DNA of 64,000 nt from Candidatus Peregrinibacteria bacterium GW2011_GWC2_39_14 (GCA_000993595.1 LBWJ01000008.1:22850-86849), one strand, 5' to 3'; counted from the first letter of the stretch, positions 40,550 through 49,141 are shown. Numbers and translations are program-made. Notes: generated from the letters alone by a model not told the origin.

Positions 40550-42097
40550 TTAAAACGGTCTTTTAACTTTAGGAAAATTCAACCATACGCTGATTCCGCA
40601 CCACCTTGGCCCTTCCGGACATGGGCCTTCTTTCAAGTCCGTCTTGATTCCGCCAAGATTTCGAGTGAAGCACGGTGGGCCAATATATTTATTCAAATTC
40701 GGATGAACTTCGCGCACCTGCATCAATTCGTCCATGGAGGCATCATAAATTTCAGTTTGCGCGTTAAAGCACGTTCTCATGCGCCATTTATGCATAAAAT
40801 GAAGCACAGAAGCTGATTCCGTCATGCGCACGTTAACGGCATTTGGAAGCAAATAAACGGTAAAATCAGGATTAACGCCATTCGCAATTAATTTATTTTT
40901 CGCCTCCCAAAGCAGCTCCATCGTATTTTTATAAATTTCCGCGGCCTCGGCATTTTTCGCAACAACCGCAGGAATAATATAATCAGGTTTTTCAGTATGT
41001 GTTCTGCTCAACATAATTTTTGATGCCGGCGTCATCCTGTGTCTTTGATTTTGACTATCCGCCGTATGACTTATACGTTTTTTGAAAGTGTAATTTGCGT
41101 GATTCAAGACGCGCATCAAAGGGCTGAGTGTCCAAGAATTTAGCGTATCCAAAAGATATGCGTTTTTTGCAGGATTCATCACCATTTCAATGGCTTCTGC
41201 ATCTGACATTTGCGTCTTTCTTAAGCCAAGAACATCACGCACCGCTTGCGCAACGATCGCTTCCGAATTCGCATCAAAAGAAATCAATTTTGAAATATGC
41301 CCGTCCAAAGATTTATCAAATTCCGAAACCCATTCATCGGGATCGGATTCCGGACCAAAATTTTCCAAAATAACTTCCGGCCACATTGGCTCTTCAGGAA
41401 TTTTATCAATAAAATCCGGTTCCACTTTTTTCACTTCTTCAACCATTTTTTCAACCACAAGTCGCGTTTCATAAGGGCAATCTCCGGTATTCGCCATCCG
41501 AATATATCTTTTCAAAACAATTCCGGAAATCGTGTGATAAAGGGCAGTATTGGCCGCAATTGGCAAAACGTATCTTGCATTTTCAATGGATTTTTTCTCT
41601 GAATCGGTTTTAATTTGCTTTTCATTTTGACCTTTTATTTTTCCAATACTTTCCATCAAGCGAAAATTATTGGCGTTCATGAGTTCCCAAATTTTTGCAT
41701 AAGAATCATAAGATTTAGCAACCGCTTCTTTATAAATTTTCAAATTCTCTCCTTCAATTGGCGGAACAAAAACGCTAATTTCTTTCATCGCGACATATCT
41801 TTGGCTTTGCTGTTCGGAATTATAAAAAGGATGGTTGTGCAAAAACGACCAAACAAATTGTCGTGAAACATTACTTAAGCCAAAAACAAAAGTAGGATGC
41901 GTGAAAGGCGTGTGATGTCCGCTTTCATAAATGCCTTTTCCAATTCTTTCGATATGGTCCGGCGTAATTTCATTCGGTTCAATCAATCTGGGCGAATAGC
42001 ACGTGCGTGCGCTCGCCACGGCCAAATTTGTCGCGCCGCTTGTATAAGCCAAGAGCTTGACTTGCGGAGCTCCTGAAATGATTTGTTTTTCTTCCAT
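40550..42097 (-). CDS. thyX: Flavin-dependent thymidylate synthase, long two-domain form
   Basis: 515 residues from MEEKQIISGAPQVKLLAYTS at 42097 (an ATG at 42160 would add 21 residues upstream of the promoter-like TAGAAT). About twice the usual ThyX length. The N-half has GHHTPFTHPTFVFGLSNVSR and NSEQQSQRYV, but the RHR position reads HNH. The C-half has DSQNQRHRMTPAS with RHR intact, and VRMTESASVLHFMHKWRMRT, then CFNAQTEI. ThyX makes dTMP from dUMP with methylene-THF and FAD. FolD, Tmk and Dut elsewhere in the window complete the supply. Confidence 0.85.
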   Translation of the reverse strand: MEEKQIISGAPQVKLLAYTSGATNLAVASARTCYSPRLIEPNEITPDHIERIGKGIYESGHHTPFTHPTFVFGLSNVSRQFVWSFLHNHPFYNSEQQSQRYVAMKEISVFVPPIEGENLKIYKEAVAKSYDSYAKIWELMNANNFRLMESIGKIKGQNEKQIKTDSEKKSIENARYVLPIAANTALYHTISGIVLKRYIRMANTGDCPYETRLVVEKMVEEVKKVEPDFIDKIPEEPMWPEVILENFGPESDPDEWVSEFDKSLDGHISKLISFDANSEAIVAQAVRDVLGLRKTQMSDAEAIEMVMNPAKNAYLLDTLNSWTLSPLMRVLNHANYTFKKRISHTADSQNQRHRMTPASKIMLSRTHTEKPDYIIPAVVAKNAEAAEIYKNTMELLWEAKNKLIANGVNPDFTVYLLPNAVNVRMTESASVLHFMHKWRMRTCFNAQTEIYDASMDELMQVREVHPNLNKYIGPPCFTRNLGGIKTDLKEGPCPEGPRWCGISVWLNFPKVKRPF

Positions 42098-42143
42098 ACG
42101 CAGACATTCTATACAAAGAAAACGGGTTTGACACGCACTATAG

Positions 42144-42173
42144 ATTGTAAAACAGCCCAATTTTTGATATAAT
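42144..42173 (+). promoter_or_regulatory. Extended -10 promoter of the 42198 gene
   Basis: TTGTAA (42144-42149), 18 nt, TGATATAAT (TATAAT at 42168-42173), 24 nt before the ATG. Confidence 0.55.
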
Positions 42174-42197
42174 ATACAAATAATAAAAACAAAAAAA

Positions 42198-43997
42198 ATG
42201 GCGCCAGGATCATCATTGCCAAAAGGACCGGGTAGTTCTGCTGAAAGCGTAACACCGGGAAGTGAAACTCAAGAGGTATCACAGCTTTCGCAAGAACAAA
42301 AAGAGCAGATGGAAAAAGAAAAAAGTCGCAAAGAACGATTGCGTTTGAGCGTGGAAATGGAAGTTGACCGTCTTCAGAAAGAAATAATTGATAAGCCCGA
42401 AGGCGATAAATTGCATTATAAAGAAATAGCGGAGATAAGAAATACAGGCGCGATGCCCGGATATAAATGGTTTGATTTTTCAAATGGTGCAGAGATTCCA
42501 AATGAAAAAATCGTTGATTGGTTAATGGAAAAAGAAATTGTCGTTTCAAGCGAACACGACGAAAATATTAAGAAGTTTACAGAAAGCGTTTCAAAACAAA
42601 AAGATGAAGATAAAGCGAAAACAATAGAAGAATATGCAGATGATTCGAAGACTTCAATATTCGATATCCAATCCAATCAGCAATATGAAAAAATGTCTGG
42701 CGCGTTTACGAAAGGTGAATTTGTTAAAGGTAAAGCTTTGGAAATTGATTTGAAAGGAAACGCAAAGTTCGAGCTTTACATTGGGCTTGGACATATATTG
42801 CCACCTTCAGTCCAAAAGGTGAAAGTTATAGACAATAAGGGCGCAGTAAGAATTGGCTCAAGGGATATAAGAGATAAGGTTGGTTATTTTGATGATCAAG
42901 GCTACATTCCGGTTTTTAGCGGGTATAAAGTTGAGATTATTGAGACAATAAGCGAGGAAGGAGATTTATATAAAGAGCTTCTTAAAAAAGAATCGGATTT
43001 TTATAAAGGTCAAAAGGAAATTGCGCAAAACGCAGCATGGAAAGAAGAAACAATCGATCAGATGCTCAAAGAAGGTAAGGATGAAAATAGCGAATATGTT
43101 GCAGATTTCAAAAATATAGAAAAAATTCTTTTAGCCAAAAGGATTAGAATCAACGCTCAGGCTTTGATGACGGATGCGCAAATTTTGCGCTCATTGAAGG
43201 GAAAAGGTTCGGAAAAGCTTGGAGACTGGGATTCGGAAAAAAACGAGATTAAGGATCCGGAAAACAAAACATTAAAACTTCTTGAAAGACTTAGCCAAGG
43301 CGGATCATTCGGACAATTTGTATTGCTTCAGGGATACGAATTCAAGCTTGGCGACCTGGATAGAATTGAGAAATACGCTAATGACGAGCAGTTGATGCTA
43401 AAAGATTTTGAAAAAGCATTTGCTAAAAAAGGTGGCTTGCCTATGAGTTTTGAAGAGGTGACGAAAGAGCTCGTTCTCGGAGAGGGTGCGATGAATTTGA
43501 ATGAAGTTAGAAATCACCCTCAATTTAGAAGAAGAATGGCTGAAAATGGGATGCCTTTTGTGACTCCGGATGATTATATAAACATGTTTAGAAATCGCCC
43601 AGGGGTATCACCAAGTCAAATGATGATTAATCCAAACATTTATAGAGATGGAAAAATTCTCGGCGATCTCATGTGTGCAAGATACGTTTCGGACGTGCTT
43701 GGAATTAAGCCCCCGGATTATTCAGCACCATCTTTATTCACAAGGGTTGTAAAAGGAGGTGGAAAAATTATCCCGGAATCTAAAAACTTAAAGAAAGGAG
43801 ATTTGATCTTTTTCAGGGGTACATACGGGGACAAGTGGAATACGATAAGCCACGTTGGCTATATAATTGACGCCGGAGAAGGGTATGTAACAATGCGACA
43901 CAATGGTGGACCGGTGAATGGAGTTCAAACAAAAACTATAAGGCTGAACGATCCATCTTCAAAAAAATTCTACGCAGGGGTGCGCATAGCGAGCTAA
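42198..43997 (+). CDS. NlpC/P60- or CHAP-like peptidase domain protein
   Basis: 599 residues, highly charged, no signal peptide visible. The C-terminal about 110 residues carry a papain-like cell-wall peptidase pattern: LMCARYVSDVLGI (Cys nucleophile), LKKGDLIFFRG, ISHVGYIIDAGEGYVTMRHN (His). The first 120 residues are Lys/Glu-rich coil. A beta segment near residue 200 (ELYIGLGHILPPSVQKVKVI) and the helical middle are unassigned. Probably acts on peptidoglycan or a peptide crosslink, but how it is exported is unclear. Confidence 0.65.
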   Translation: MAPGSSLPKGPGSSAESVTPGSETQEVSQLSQEQKEQMEKEKSRKERLRLSVEMEVDRLQKEIIDKPEGDKLHYKEIAEIRNTGAMPGYKWFDFSNGAEIPNEKIVDWLMEKEIVVSSEHDENIKKFTESVSKQKDEDKAKTIEEYADDSKTSIFDIQSNQQYEKMSGAFTKGEFVKGKALEIDLKGNAKFELYIGLGHILPPSVQKVKVIDNKGAVRIGSRDIRDKVGYFDDQGYIPVFSGYKVEIIETISEEGDLYKELLKKESDFYKGQKEIAQNAAWKEETIDQMLKEGKDENSEYVADFKNIEKILLAKRIRINAQALMTDAQILRSLKGKGSEKLGDWDSEKNEIKDPENKTLKLLERLSQGGSFGQFVLLQGYEFKLGDLDRIEKYANDEQLMLKDFEKAFAKKGGLPMSFEEVTKELVLGEGAMNLNEVRNHPQFRRRMAENGMPFVTPDDYINMFRNRPGVSPSQMMINPNIYRDGKILGDLMCARYVSDVLGIKPPDYSAPSLFTRVVKGGGKIIPESKNLKKGDLIFFRGTYGDKWNTISHVGYIIDAGEGYVTMRHNGGPVNGVQTKTIRLNDPSSKKFYAGVRIAS

Positions 43998-44106
43998 AAC
44001 TGCGAGTTTCGTTTTTAAGATTTCTAATTTGTTTCGTTTTTCGATTTTCGAATTCCGAAACAGTGGTGGGCCCGTCCCGACTTGAACGGGAGACCTACCG
44101 GTTATG

Positions 44107-44766
44107 CTTATCACTACAACTTTCGTTGCCCCTTTCGGGTTTGTAATCTGGACTATACCTTGTCGCCAGACCGTTCCGCAAAGCGGAACACAGGTCTATA
44201 TAAATAAAGGCGACCCTGCCGTCTAGTCTCTACACCTTATCGCCGCGCCGTTAGACGAGCGATCTTGGCTCGGGATTGCCATTTTTGCTCGAAAGCAATT
44301 TTTAGGTTTCCCCGAATTTGACAGGTTATCATTTGAGAATTACTTCTCAAACAGCCCTTGGCTATGAATTATGTCGAGCGTATAATATGGTTATGACATT
44401 AAAGTCTAACTGTATCATATGTGGTATCAAACTGCATGGTAGGCAAAAAATGTTTTGCTCTATCGGCTGTAAGAACAAATACCATCAATGTTACGAATCT
44501 CAGAAGCGTAGGGGATTTTCAAGAAAATTAAAATTAGTAAGCGATGCAGGAGGCTGTTGTTCGGCTTGCGGTTATAATAAAAACCTAGCAGCTTTAGTTT
44601 TTCATCATGTAGATTCTAAAAAGAAAAAATTCAAGCTTGATACAAGATCTTTATCTAATCGCACGCTTTCATCAGTATTAGCCGAAGCGAATAAATGCAT
44701 TTTGTTGTGTCAAAATTGCCACGCGGAAATTCATAATCCTCACGTCGATTTAAATCCATTGCCTTA
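44107..44766 (-). ncRNA. Group I intron (IC3-like) in the anticodon loop
   Basis: 660 nt on the minus strand. The core matches the cyanobacterial tRNA-Leu intron: CGGGGAAACCTAAA (P3/P4 side), GGCAATCCCGAGCCAAG (P4/P6), GGTGTAGAGACTAGACGGCA with TATAGTCCAG (P7: GACTA/TAGTC). A P8 stem GTCGCC/GGCGAC has an extension GTTCCGC-TTT-GCGGAAC. P9 stems are CCCGAAAGGG and CAACGAAAGTTG. P1 can form with exon GCU pairing to GGC, placing a U-G pair at the 5' splice site, and the intron ends in G (44107) before CAUAACC. An HNH gene is carried antisense in the P1-P2 region. Confidence 0.92.
44358..44386 (+). promoter_or_regulatory. Promoter of the intron-borne HNH gene
   Basis: Plus strand TTGGCT (44358-44363), 17 nt, TATAAT (44381-44386), ending 6 nt before ATG 44393. 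It drives transcription opposite to the tRNA. Confidence 0.65.
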
Positions 44767-44767
44767 A
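44393..44767 (+). CDS. HNH homing-type endonuclease, antisense within the group I intron
   Basis: 124 residues from MTLKSNCIICGIKLHGRQK at 44393; longer starts at 44387 and 44318 exist but precede the TATAAT-to-start spacing used by other genes here. An N-terminal zinc knuckle (CIICGIKL, FCSIGCKNKYHQ) is followed by an HNH core: CCSACGYNKNLAALVFHHVD (Cys pair and HH), then KCILLCQNCHAEIHNP (N and H). The stop TAA ends at 44767, exactly on the last exon base, so the coding region runs up to the 5' splice site on the other strand. Such enzymes spread introns by cutting intronless tRNA genes. Confidence 0.85.
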   Translation: MTLKSNCIICGIKLHGRQKMFCSIGCKNKYHQCYESQKRRGFSRKLKLVSDAGGCCSACGYNKNLAALVFHHVDSKKKKFKLDTRSLSNRTLSSVLAEANKCILLCQNCHAEIHNPHVDLNPLP

Positions 44768-44845
44768 GCCGGCTGCTCTAACCAACTGAGCTACGGGCCC
44801 AAGAAATCTTTTTAATGAACAATGCTATATCATTCTATATATGAA

Positions 44846-44897
44846 ATTATCAATAATCAATAATCAAACGATTTTCAATTATCAATTTTCAATTAAA
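44846..44897. repeat. Dispersed AT-rich intergenic repeat, copy 6
   Basis: ATCAATAATCAATAATCAAA, then TTTTCAATTATCAATTTTCAATT. Lies between the split tRNA and rpsT; same style as the copy at 58549. Confidence 0.55.
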
Positions 44898-44904
44898 AAT
44901 ACGC

Positions 44905-45180
44905 TTAGGCTTTTGGCTTCTCAATCTTCGCCAATTCCGCAGCCAATCTTGACTTCTTTCTTGCCGCATTATTCTTGTGTAAAACAAAAGTCTTCACAGA
45001 TTTGTCGATTGTTGAATATGCTTCAGGAAGCAATTTCTTTGCTTCATCGACTTTTTTATTTTTCGTTAAAAGAAGAAAATCTTTAATAACGGATTTTACT
45101 TTTGCGCGAACAACATAGTTTCTTTTCCTGTTTGCTTCGCTCTTTCTCATGGATTTTTTTGCTGATTTCGTGTTAGGCAT
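44905..45180 (-). CDS. rpsT: Ribosomal protein S20
   Basis: 91 residues, normal S20 size. MPNTKSAKKSMRKSEANRKR is the basic N-terminal helix that contacts 16S rRNA. FVLHKNNAARKKSRLAAELA (HxNxAxRxKSRLxxxL) is the family signature near the C-terminus. It has its own promoter at 45244-45273 and is followed by the intron-containing tRNA in the same direction. Confidence 0.95.
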   Translation of the reverse strand: MPNTKSAKKSMRKSEANRKRNYVVRAKVKSVIKDFLLLTKNKKVDEAKKLLPEAYSTIDKSVKTFVLHKNNAARKKSRLAAELAKIEKPKA

Positions 45181-45243
45181 AATTTAAGATTTGTTTAGAA
45201 TATTTTAATGTTTGCCGTGTATAGTTGTATTAACGGCGTAAAG

Positions 45244-45273
45244 AATATAAAATAATATAGCTAAGAATGTCAA
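45244..45273 (-). promoter_or_regulatory. Promoter of rpsT
   Basis: Minus strand TTGACA (45268-45273), 18 nt, TATATT (45244-45249), leaving a leader of roughly 55 nt. Confidence 0.65.
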
Positions 45274-45320
45274 CCTATTATATAGTAATAAGCACAGAAA
45301 CAAGTAGTTTTAAATTACTA

Positions 45321-45349
45321 TTGACAAAATCCAAGAACAGCTATACAAT
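45321..45349 (+). promoter_or_regulatory. Strong promoter of the 1025-residue surface protein
   Basis: TTGACA (45321-45326), 17 nt, TACAAT (45344-45349). It leaves an about 80-nt leader containing CTTGA...TCAAG complementary arms. Confidence 0.8.
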
Positions 45350-45437
45350 TACACCCCTGTCTTGAAATCTGCTGAAAATAGCTTAAAATCAAGGCACGAC
45401 AAAAATAATTTATTATAAAAATATAACCATATATAAA

Positions 45438-48400
45438 ATGAAATCCCAAACAAATCTCATGTCCAAAGCATCTGCATTACTGATCGGAGCAGTGATGTTC
45501 TTGATGTCTGTAGCTCCAGCAGGAGCCTACACATTGGACACAACAGTCGTCCCTTCAAGGACAGCACTGTTGCCTGCTTATAACGCAACGGCCCCTGTTG
45601 TTTCAGGTGTCAGCGCATCTCCATCAACAATTAATCAAGGACAGCAAGCAACGATTACATTCACGCTTGATAAAGCCGCGAATCTTGATTTGACTATTTT
45701 GGATATAAGAGGAGGTTTGGTTAAAACGATTATTGCAGATGGCCAAGTTCAAGCTGCTACACATCAATATTATTGGTCCGGCAGAAATGATGCAGGAAAT
45801 TATGTTGCCGCAGGTTCATATAGAGCCAGAGTTATGGTTTCAAACACATATGGTTCATCTTATAGAGATGCAGCAATCACAGTTGGATCTCCTTCAGTGC
45901 TTGCAGCTCCAATTGTTACAAGAATGACAGCGACTCCTTCAACTATCAATCCACAAAATAATGAAATTTCAAATATTTCATTTTATTTGGACAAGCAAGC
46001 AACTGTTGATTTAACGGTTACTTCTAATGGTGGAAGCGGCGTAGTCGTTAATACAATCTTTAGAGGCGCAAATCTTGGCGCAGGTTTATATACCTATTAT
46101 TGGTCAGGCAAAGACGGCAATAGCCAAACCGTTGCTGCAGGACAATATCTTGCGAAAGTTTCAGCTACAAATACAGCTGGAACAGCCTTTGGCACAGCCT
46201 TAATCACGGTTGCATATGGCAGCGCTGGTACAAAGCTTGCACTCAGCAATGTTTATGCATCTCCTGTTACTTTTGATCCTAAAGCAGGTGCAGTAACAAA
46301 CGTTTACTTTACAGCAAATCAATCTGCGTATATCACAGTTTCAGTTATGCAAGGCACGACTCTTGTTAAAAGATTGACATCGTCAGCGTTTTTGAAACAA
46401 GGAAATATTGCTTGGGATGGTAAAAATACAAGCGGCGCAGTTGTCGCAGAAGGTTTATATACATATGTTGTATATGCAACAGTCAACGGACAAGAGGCTC
46501 AAGCAGCCGGAAATGTTACGGTTGATTATGCAAATGTTGTTAACTCATTATCAATTACAAGCCATTCCGCGGTTCCATCAACATTTGATCCTCAGGCAGG
46601 CGGCACAACGTCAATCCGTTATGCAACAAGTCAATCCGCTTATACTTCAGTAACGATCATGCAAGGCGGCGATGTTATTGTTAAAAGACTTTCAACTTCT
46701 GTTTATGGCCAATCAGGTTCAATTACATGGGATGGTAGAAATACAAGTGGAACGGTCGTTCAGGAAGGTACATATTCATACGTCGTTTATTCAACAGTCA
46801 ACGGACAAGAAGCTAGAGCGGTTGGAAGCGTTACGGTTGATTATGGAACAGTCGTTGTCAGCAACTTGAGAGTCACAAGCCACAACGCATATCCTTCAAC
46901 GTTCAATCCTAATACACAATCAACAACGATTTCGTATACATTGAATAAGCAGGCAAGCGTTAACGTTAGAATCAGAGACAACAACGCGGCATTGGTTAAA
47001 ACAATCTTCACAGGTGACGCGACAAGCGGAAGCGCAATCTGGGACGGTAGAGATCAATGGGGTAGTGTTGTTGCAAACAATTCATATAAATATGAAATTT
47101 ACGCATTCGTCGGAAGCGAAACAGTCACAGCTTATGGTTATGTTTATGTGAACAACAATGGCAATGGAAACGGTGGAGATACAGGAACAGCTCCTTCAAT
47201 CACAAGCGCATCTGTTAATCCTTCAACATTCAATCCAAATACACAGACAACGCAACTTCAATACACACTTGCAAATGCAAGCGCGAATATCACAATCCAA
47301 GTTTTGGATAGATACAACACAAATAGATACATGGTTACTCTTGCTGATACAGTTTATAGATCAGCGGGTACGTATTATGTCACATGGAACGGACGCGATT
47401 CTTCAAGCACAGTTGTCCCGGAAGGCACATATACATTCCAAATCACAGCTGCAAATTCATATGGAAATGACATGAGAAATGTCAATGTTACAGTCGATTA
47501 CGATAACAATGGCAACGGCGACACAACGTGTACGGACTCTTATTATTGCCCAACGTATAACACAAGACCATATATCTTCAATGATTATGCGACACCAAAT
47601 CCATTTAGAGTTGGATACAACAGCCCTGTCATTAACTTTACGCTTAACACAGGCGCAAGAATTACAGTCATTATCATGAAAGATACGGCAACGATCAGAA
47701 CAATCACGAACAACGAATTCAAAAATGGTGGAGTGAACTATGTTACATGGAATGGTCTCGACTATAGCGGAAACTACGTTTCAGTCGGAACATACACATA
47801 TAAGATTTACGCAGAAAACGGATATGGCTCAGATGTTAAAACGGATTATATCTATGCAACATCAAAAGTCGGAGAAACAATGCCTTGTGGCGGATTCAAC
47901 GATATTAGCATATCAAGCCCATATTGCCGCGCAGTTCTTCAGATGGTCAAGCTTGGAATCTTCGAAGGTTACAGCAATGGCACATTCGGAGCAACAACAC
48001 CAATCAATAGAGCTGAAACAATGAAAGTTATCTTGAAAGCTCTTAACAAGCCAATCCAAGTTACGAATGGCACAAACATCGGTTTCTGGGATCTTAATCC
48101 AGGCGAGTGGTATATGAATTATCTCTATACTGCAAAATTGATGGGCATCATCAACGGTTATCCGGATGGAAGCTTCAAACCTGCAGACACAGTAAATAGA
48201 GTTGAACTTCTTAAGATGTTCTTCAGAACAGCAGGTTCAAGCTTACCAGCTTGCCAATATGCTCCTTATGAAGATACGCCGGTTACATATGATACAGCTT
48301 GGTACTTACCTTATGTTTGCTACTCAAGAAAATTCACATTGGTTGATGGTATTGGAAGCTATTTCCACCCGGACAAGCCAATGAAAAGAGGTGACGTCGC

Positions 48401-48515
48401 ATCATTGTTCTACAGATATCAAGTTCAAGGTCTGTTCAATGGTGTAACAAATCCACCAACGTATTCACCGGATTATCAGTATCTCGTTCCGGGGTATACA
48501 ACACCGGCATACTAA
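45438..48515 (+). CDS. S-layer-like protein with FlgD-type Ig repeats and SLH domains
   Basis: 1025 residues. Signal peptide about 1-30 (LLIGAVMFLMSVAPAGAYTL). Seven repeats of about 90-110 residues each begin [AN]x-P-[SVN]-[TP]-[IF]-[NDR] and later contain WSG/WDG/WNG-[RK]-[ND]-x-x-G. They resemble FlgD Ig-like modules (for example YYWSGRNDAGNYVAAGSYRA). The last about 200 residues form three SLH repeats (CGGFNDISISSPYCRAVLQM, IINGYPDGSFKPADTVNRVE, FHPDKPMKRGDVASLFYRYQ), with a Cys pair in the first. A consensus promoter upstream and strong terminators downstream suggest high expression, as for a main S-layer protein. Confidence 0.9.
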   Translation: MKSQTNLMSKASALLIGAVMFLMSVAPAGAYTLDTTVVPSRTALLPAYNATAPVVSGVSASPSTINQGQQATITFTLDKAANLDLTILDIRGGLVKTIIADGQVQAATHQYYWSGRNDAGNYVAAGSYRARVMVSNTYGSSYRDAAITVGSPSVLAAPIVTRMTATPSTINPQNNEISNISFYLDKQATVDLTVTSNGGSGVVVNTIFRGANLGAGLYTYYWSGKDGNSQTVAAGQYLAKVSATNTAGTAFGTALITVAYGSAGTKLALSNVYASPVTFDPKAGAVTNVYFTANQSAYITVSVMQGTTLVKRLTSSAFLKQGNIAWDGKNTSGAVVAEGLYTYVVYATVNGQEAQAAGNVTVDYANVVNSLSITSHSAVPSTFDPQAGGTTSIRYATSQSAYTSVTIMQGGDVIVKRLSTSVYGQSGSITWDGRNTSGTVVQEGTYSYVVYSTVNGQEARAVGSVTVDYGTVVVSNLRVTSHNAYPSTFNPNTQSTTISYTLNKQASVNVRIRDNNAALVKTIFTGDATSGSAIWDGRDQWGSVVANNSYKYEIYAFVGSETVTAYGYVYVNNNGNGNGGDTGTAPSITSASVNPSTFNPNTQTTQLQYTLANASANITIQVLDRYNTNRYMVTLADTVYRSAGTYYVTWNGRDSSSTVVPEGTYTFQITAANSYGNDMRNVNVTVDYDNNGNGDTTCTDSYYCPTYNTRPYIFNDYATPNPFRVGYNSPVINFTLNTGARITVIIMKDTATIRTITNNEFKNGGVNYVTWNGLDYSGNYVSVGTYTYKIYAENGYGSDVKTDYIYATSKVGETMPCGGFNDISISSPYCRAVLQMVKLGIFEGYSNGTFGATTPINRAETMKVILKALNKPIQVTNGTNIGFWDLNPGEWYMNYLYTAKLMGIINGYPDGSFKPADTVNRVELLKMFFRTAGSSLPACQYAPYEDTPVTYDTAWYLPYVCYSRKFTLVDGIGSYFHPDKPMKRGDVASLFYRYQVQGLFNGVTNPPTYSPDYQYLVPGYTTPAY

Positions 48516-48581
48516 GCCGCAGGTAAAGACGTTCCGTAAGCGGAACATGGCCCAAAAGGGCACTAAAGTTATGTGAGGGGG

Positions 48582-48635
48582 AGCCCTCCTTAGAACCTTC
48601 AGTTTACTTCGGAAGGGGATGGGGAGGGCTTTTTT
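48582..48635 (+). terminator. Strong terminator after the S-layer gene
   Basis: AGCCCTCC (48582-48589) pairs with GGAGGGCT (48623-48630), enclosing an inner CCTTC/GAAGG stem, then TTTTT. Confidence 0.85.
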
Positions 48636-48640
48636 AATAC

Positions 48641-48671
48641 AAGAAAGGAAACCTTGTCGGTTTCCTTTCTT
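48641..48671. terminator. Second hairpin, 13-bp perfect stem
   Basis: AAGAAAGGAAACC (48641-48653), 5-nt loop, GGTTTCCTTTCTT (48659-48671). It may be a back-up terminator or protect the 3' end. Confidence 0.6.
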
Positions 48672-48877
48672 ACTATCTTTCCCTTCAAGGTGTTTTCTTC
48701 CTTCGCTCATTCACGCTCTGCTCTCTAATTTCGAGAGCAGGCTTCGCTTACTTCGTGCGCTCGCACGCTATTCACTACGTCAGAAAACTTTTATTATAGC
48801 CGGGATTTTATGCAAAATTTGACGCAAAATGAATTCGCGCCTAATATTAAATTACAATATCAATAAAACAAATTTCT

Positions 48878-49141
48878 ATGAGAGGAAAACTTGGATTACT
48901 TTTGGGACTAGCCGCGGGAGCAGCTTTAGGCTTTATGTTTGCACCAAATCCTGGCAGCAAACTTCGCGCTGAAATGCGTAAAGAACGTGCAGGTGGCGGA
49001 ACAGGCTTAAACGCAATAAAAAACAGCATGAAGGGTGCAGGAAAAGAGATCGGAACAAGCATCAAGAAATCAAAATACGGAGAAAAAGCATCCGAACTCA
49101 AAGACAAGATTAAAAAAGCGGTCAATCGCGACGAAGATTAA
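48878..49141 (+). CDS. YtxH-like small membrane protein
   Basis: 87 residues. One N-terminal hydrophobic Gly/Ala-rich helix (LGLLLGLAAGAALGFMFAPN), directly followed by PGSKLRAEMRKE (the APxSGxxxR-like YtxH signature), then a charged amphipathic helix (KYGEKASELKDKIKKAVNRD). YtxH-domain proteins are small general-stress or envelope proteins of unknown role. It is a single gene after the hairpin-rich region. Confidence 0.75.
   Translation: MRGKLGLLLGLAAGAALGFMFAPNPGSKLRAEMRKERAGGGTGLNAIKNSMKGAGKEIGTSIKKSKYGEKASELKDKIKKAVNRDED

Larger units (their letters stand above)
44064..44800 (-). tRNA. Intron-containing tRNA with CAU anticodon (tRNA-Ile2 or elongator tRNA-Met)
   Basis: 5' exon 44800-44767 (GGGCCCGTAGCTCAGTTGGT to GCCGGCT) and 3' exon 44106-44064 (CATAACCGGTAGGTC to CGGGCCCACCA). 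Joined, they give a perfect acceptor stem (GGGCCCG/CGGGCCC), D arm, anticodon stem GCCGG/CCGGT with loop CTCATAA (anticodon CAU), short variable loop, T arm CCCGTTCAAGTCGGG and encoded CCA. The anticodon loop and stem resemble tRNA-Ile2 (CAU), which needs lysidine, but elongator Met cannot be excluded. The 660-nt interruption between positions 33 and 34 is a group I intron. Confidence 0.88.
48516..48877. other. Hairpin-rich non-coding region after the S-layer gene
   Basis: No supported gene. It holds GTTCCG-TAAG-CGGAAC (48531-48546), GCCC-AAAA-GGGC (48550-48561), a terminator at 48582-48635, a 13-bp perfect stem at 48641-48671, CTGCTCTC/GAGAGCAG (48718-48740) and CGTGCG-CT-CGCACG (about 48754-48767). 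Frames here are open but lack any recognisable protein. Confidence 0.6.

Noticed and set aside
42109..42549. 146-residue minus-strand frame upstream of thyX
   Set aside because: Overlaps the start of the 42198 gene antisense and has shadow-like Phe/Leu-rich composition.
44173..48546. Mobile hairpin GTTCCG...CGGAAC shared by intron P8 and the S-layer 3' region
   Set aside because: Only the 6-7-bp arms agree and flanks differ; two short palindromes may match by chance. Worth a genome-wide count only.
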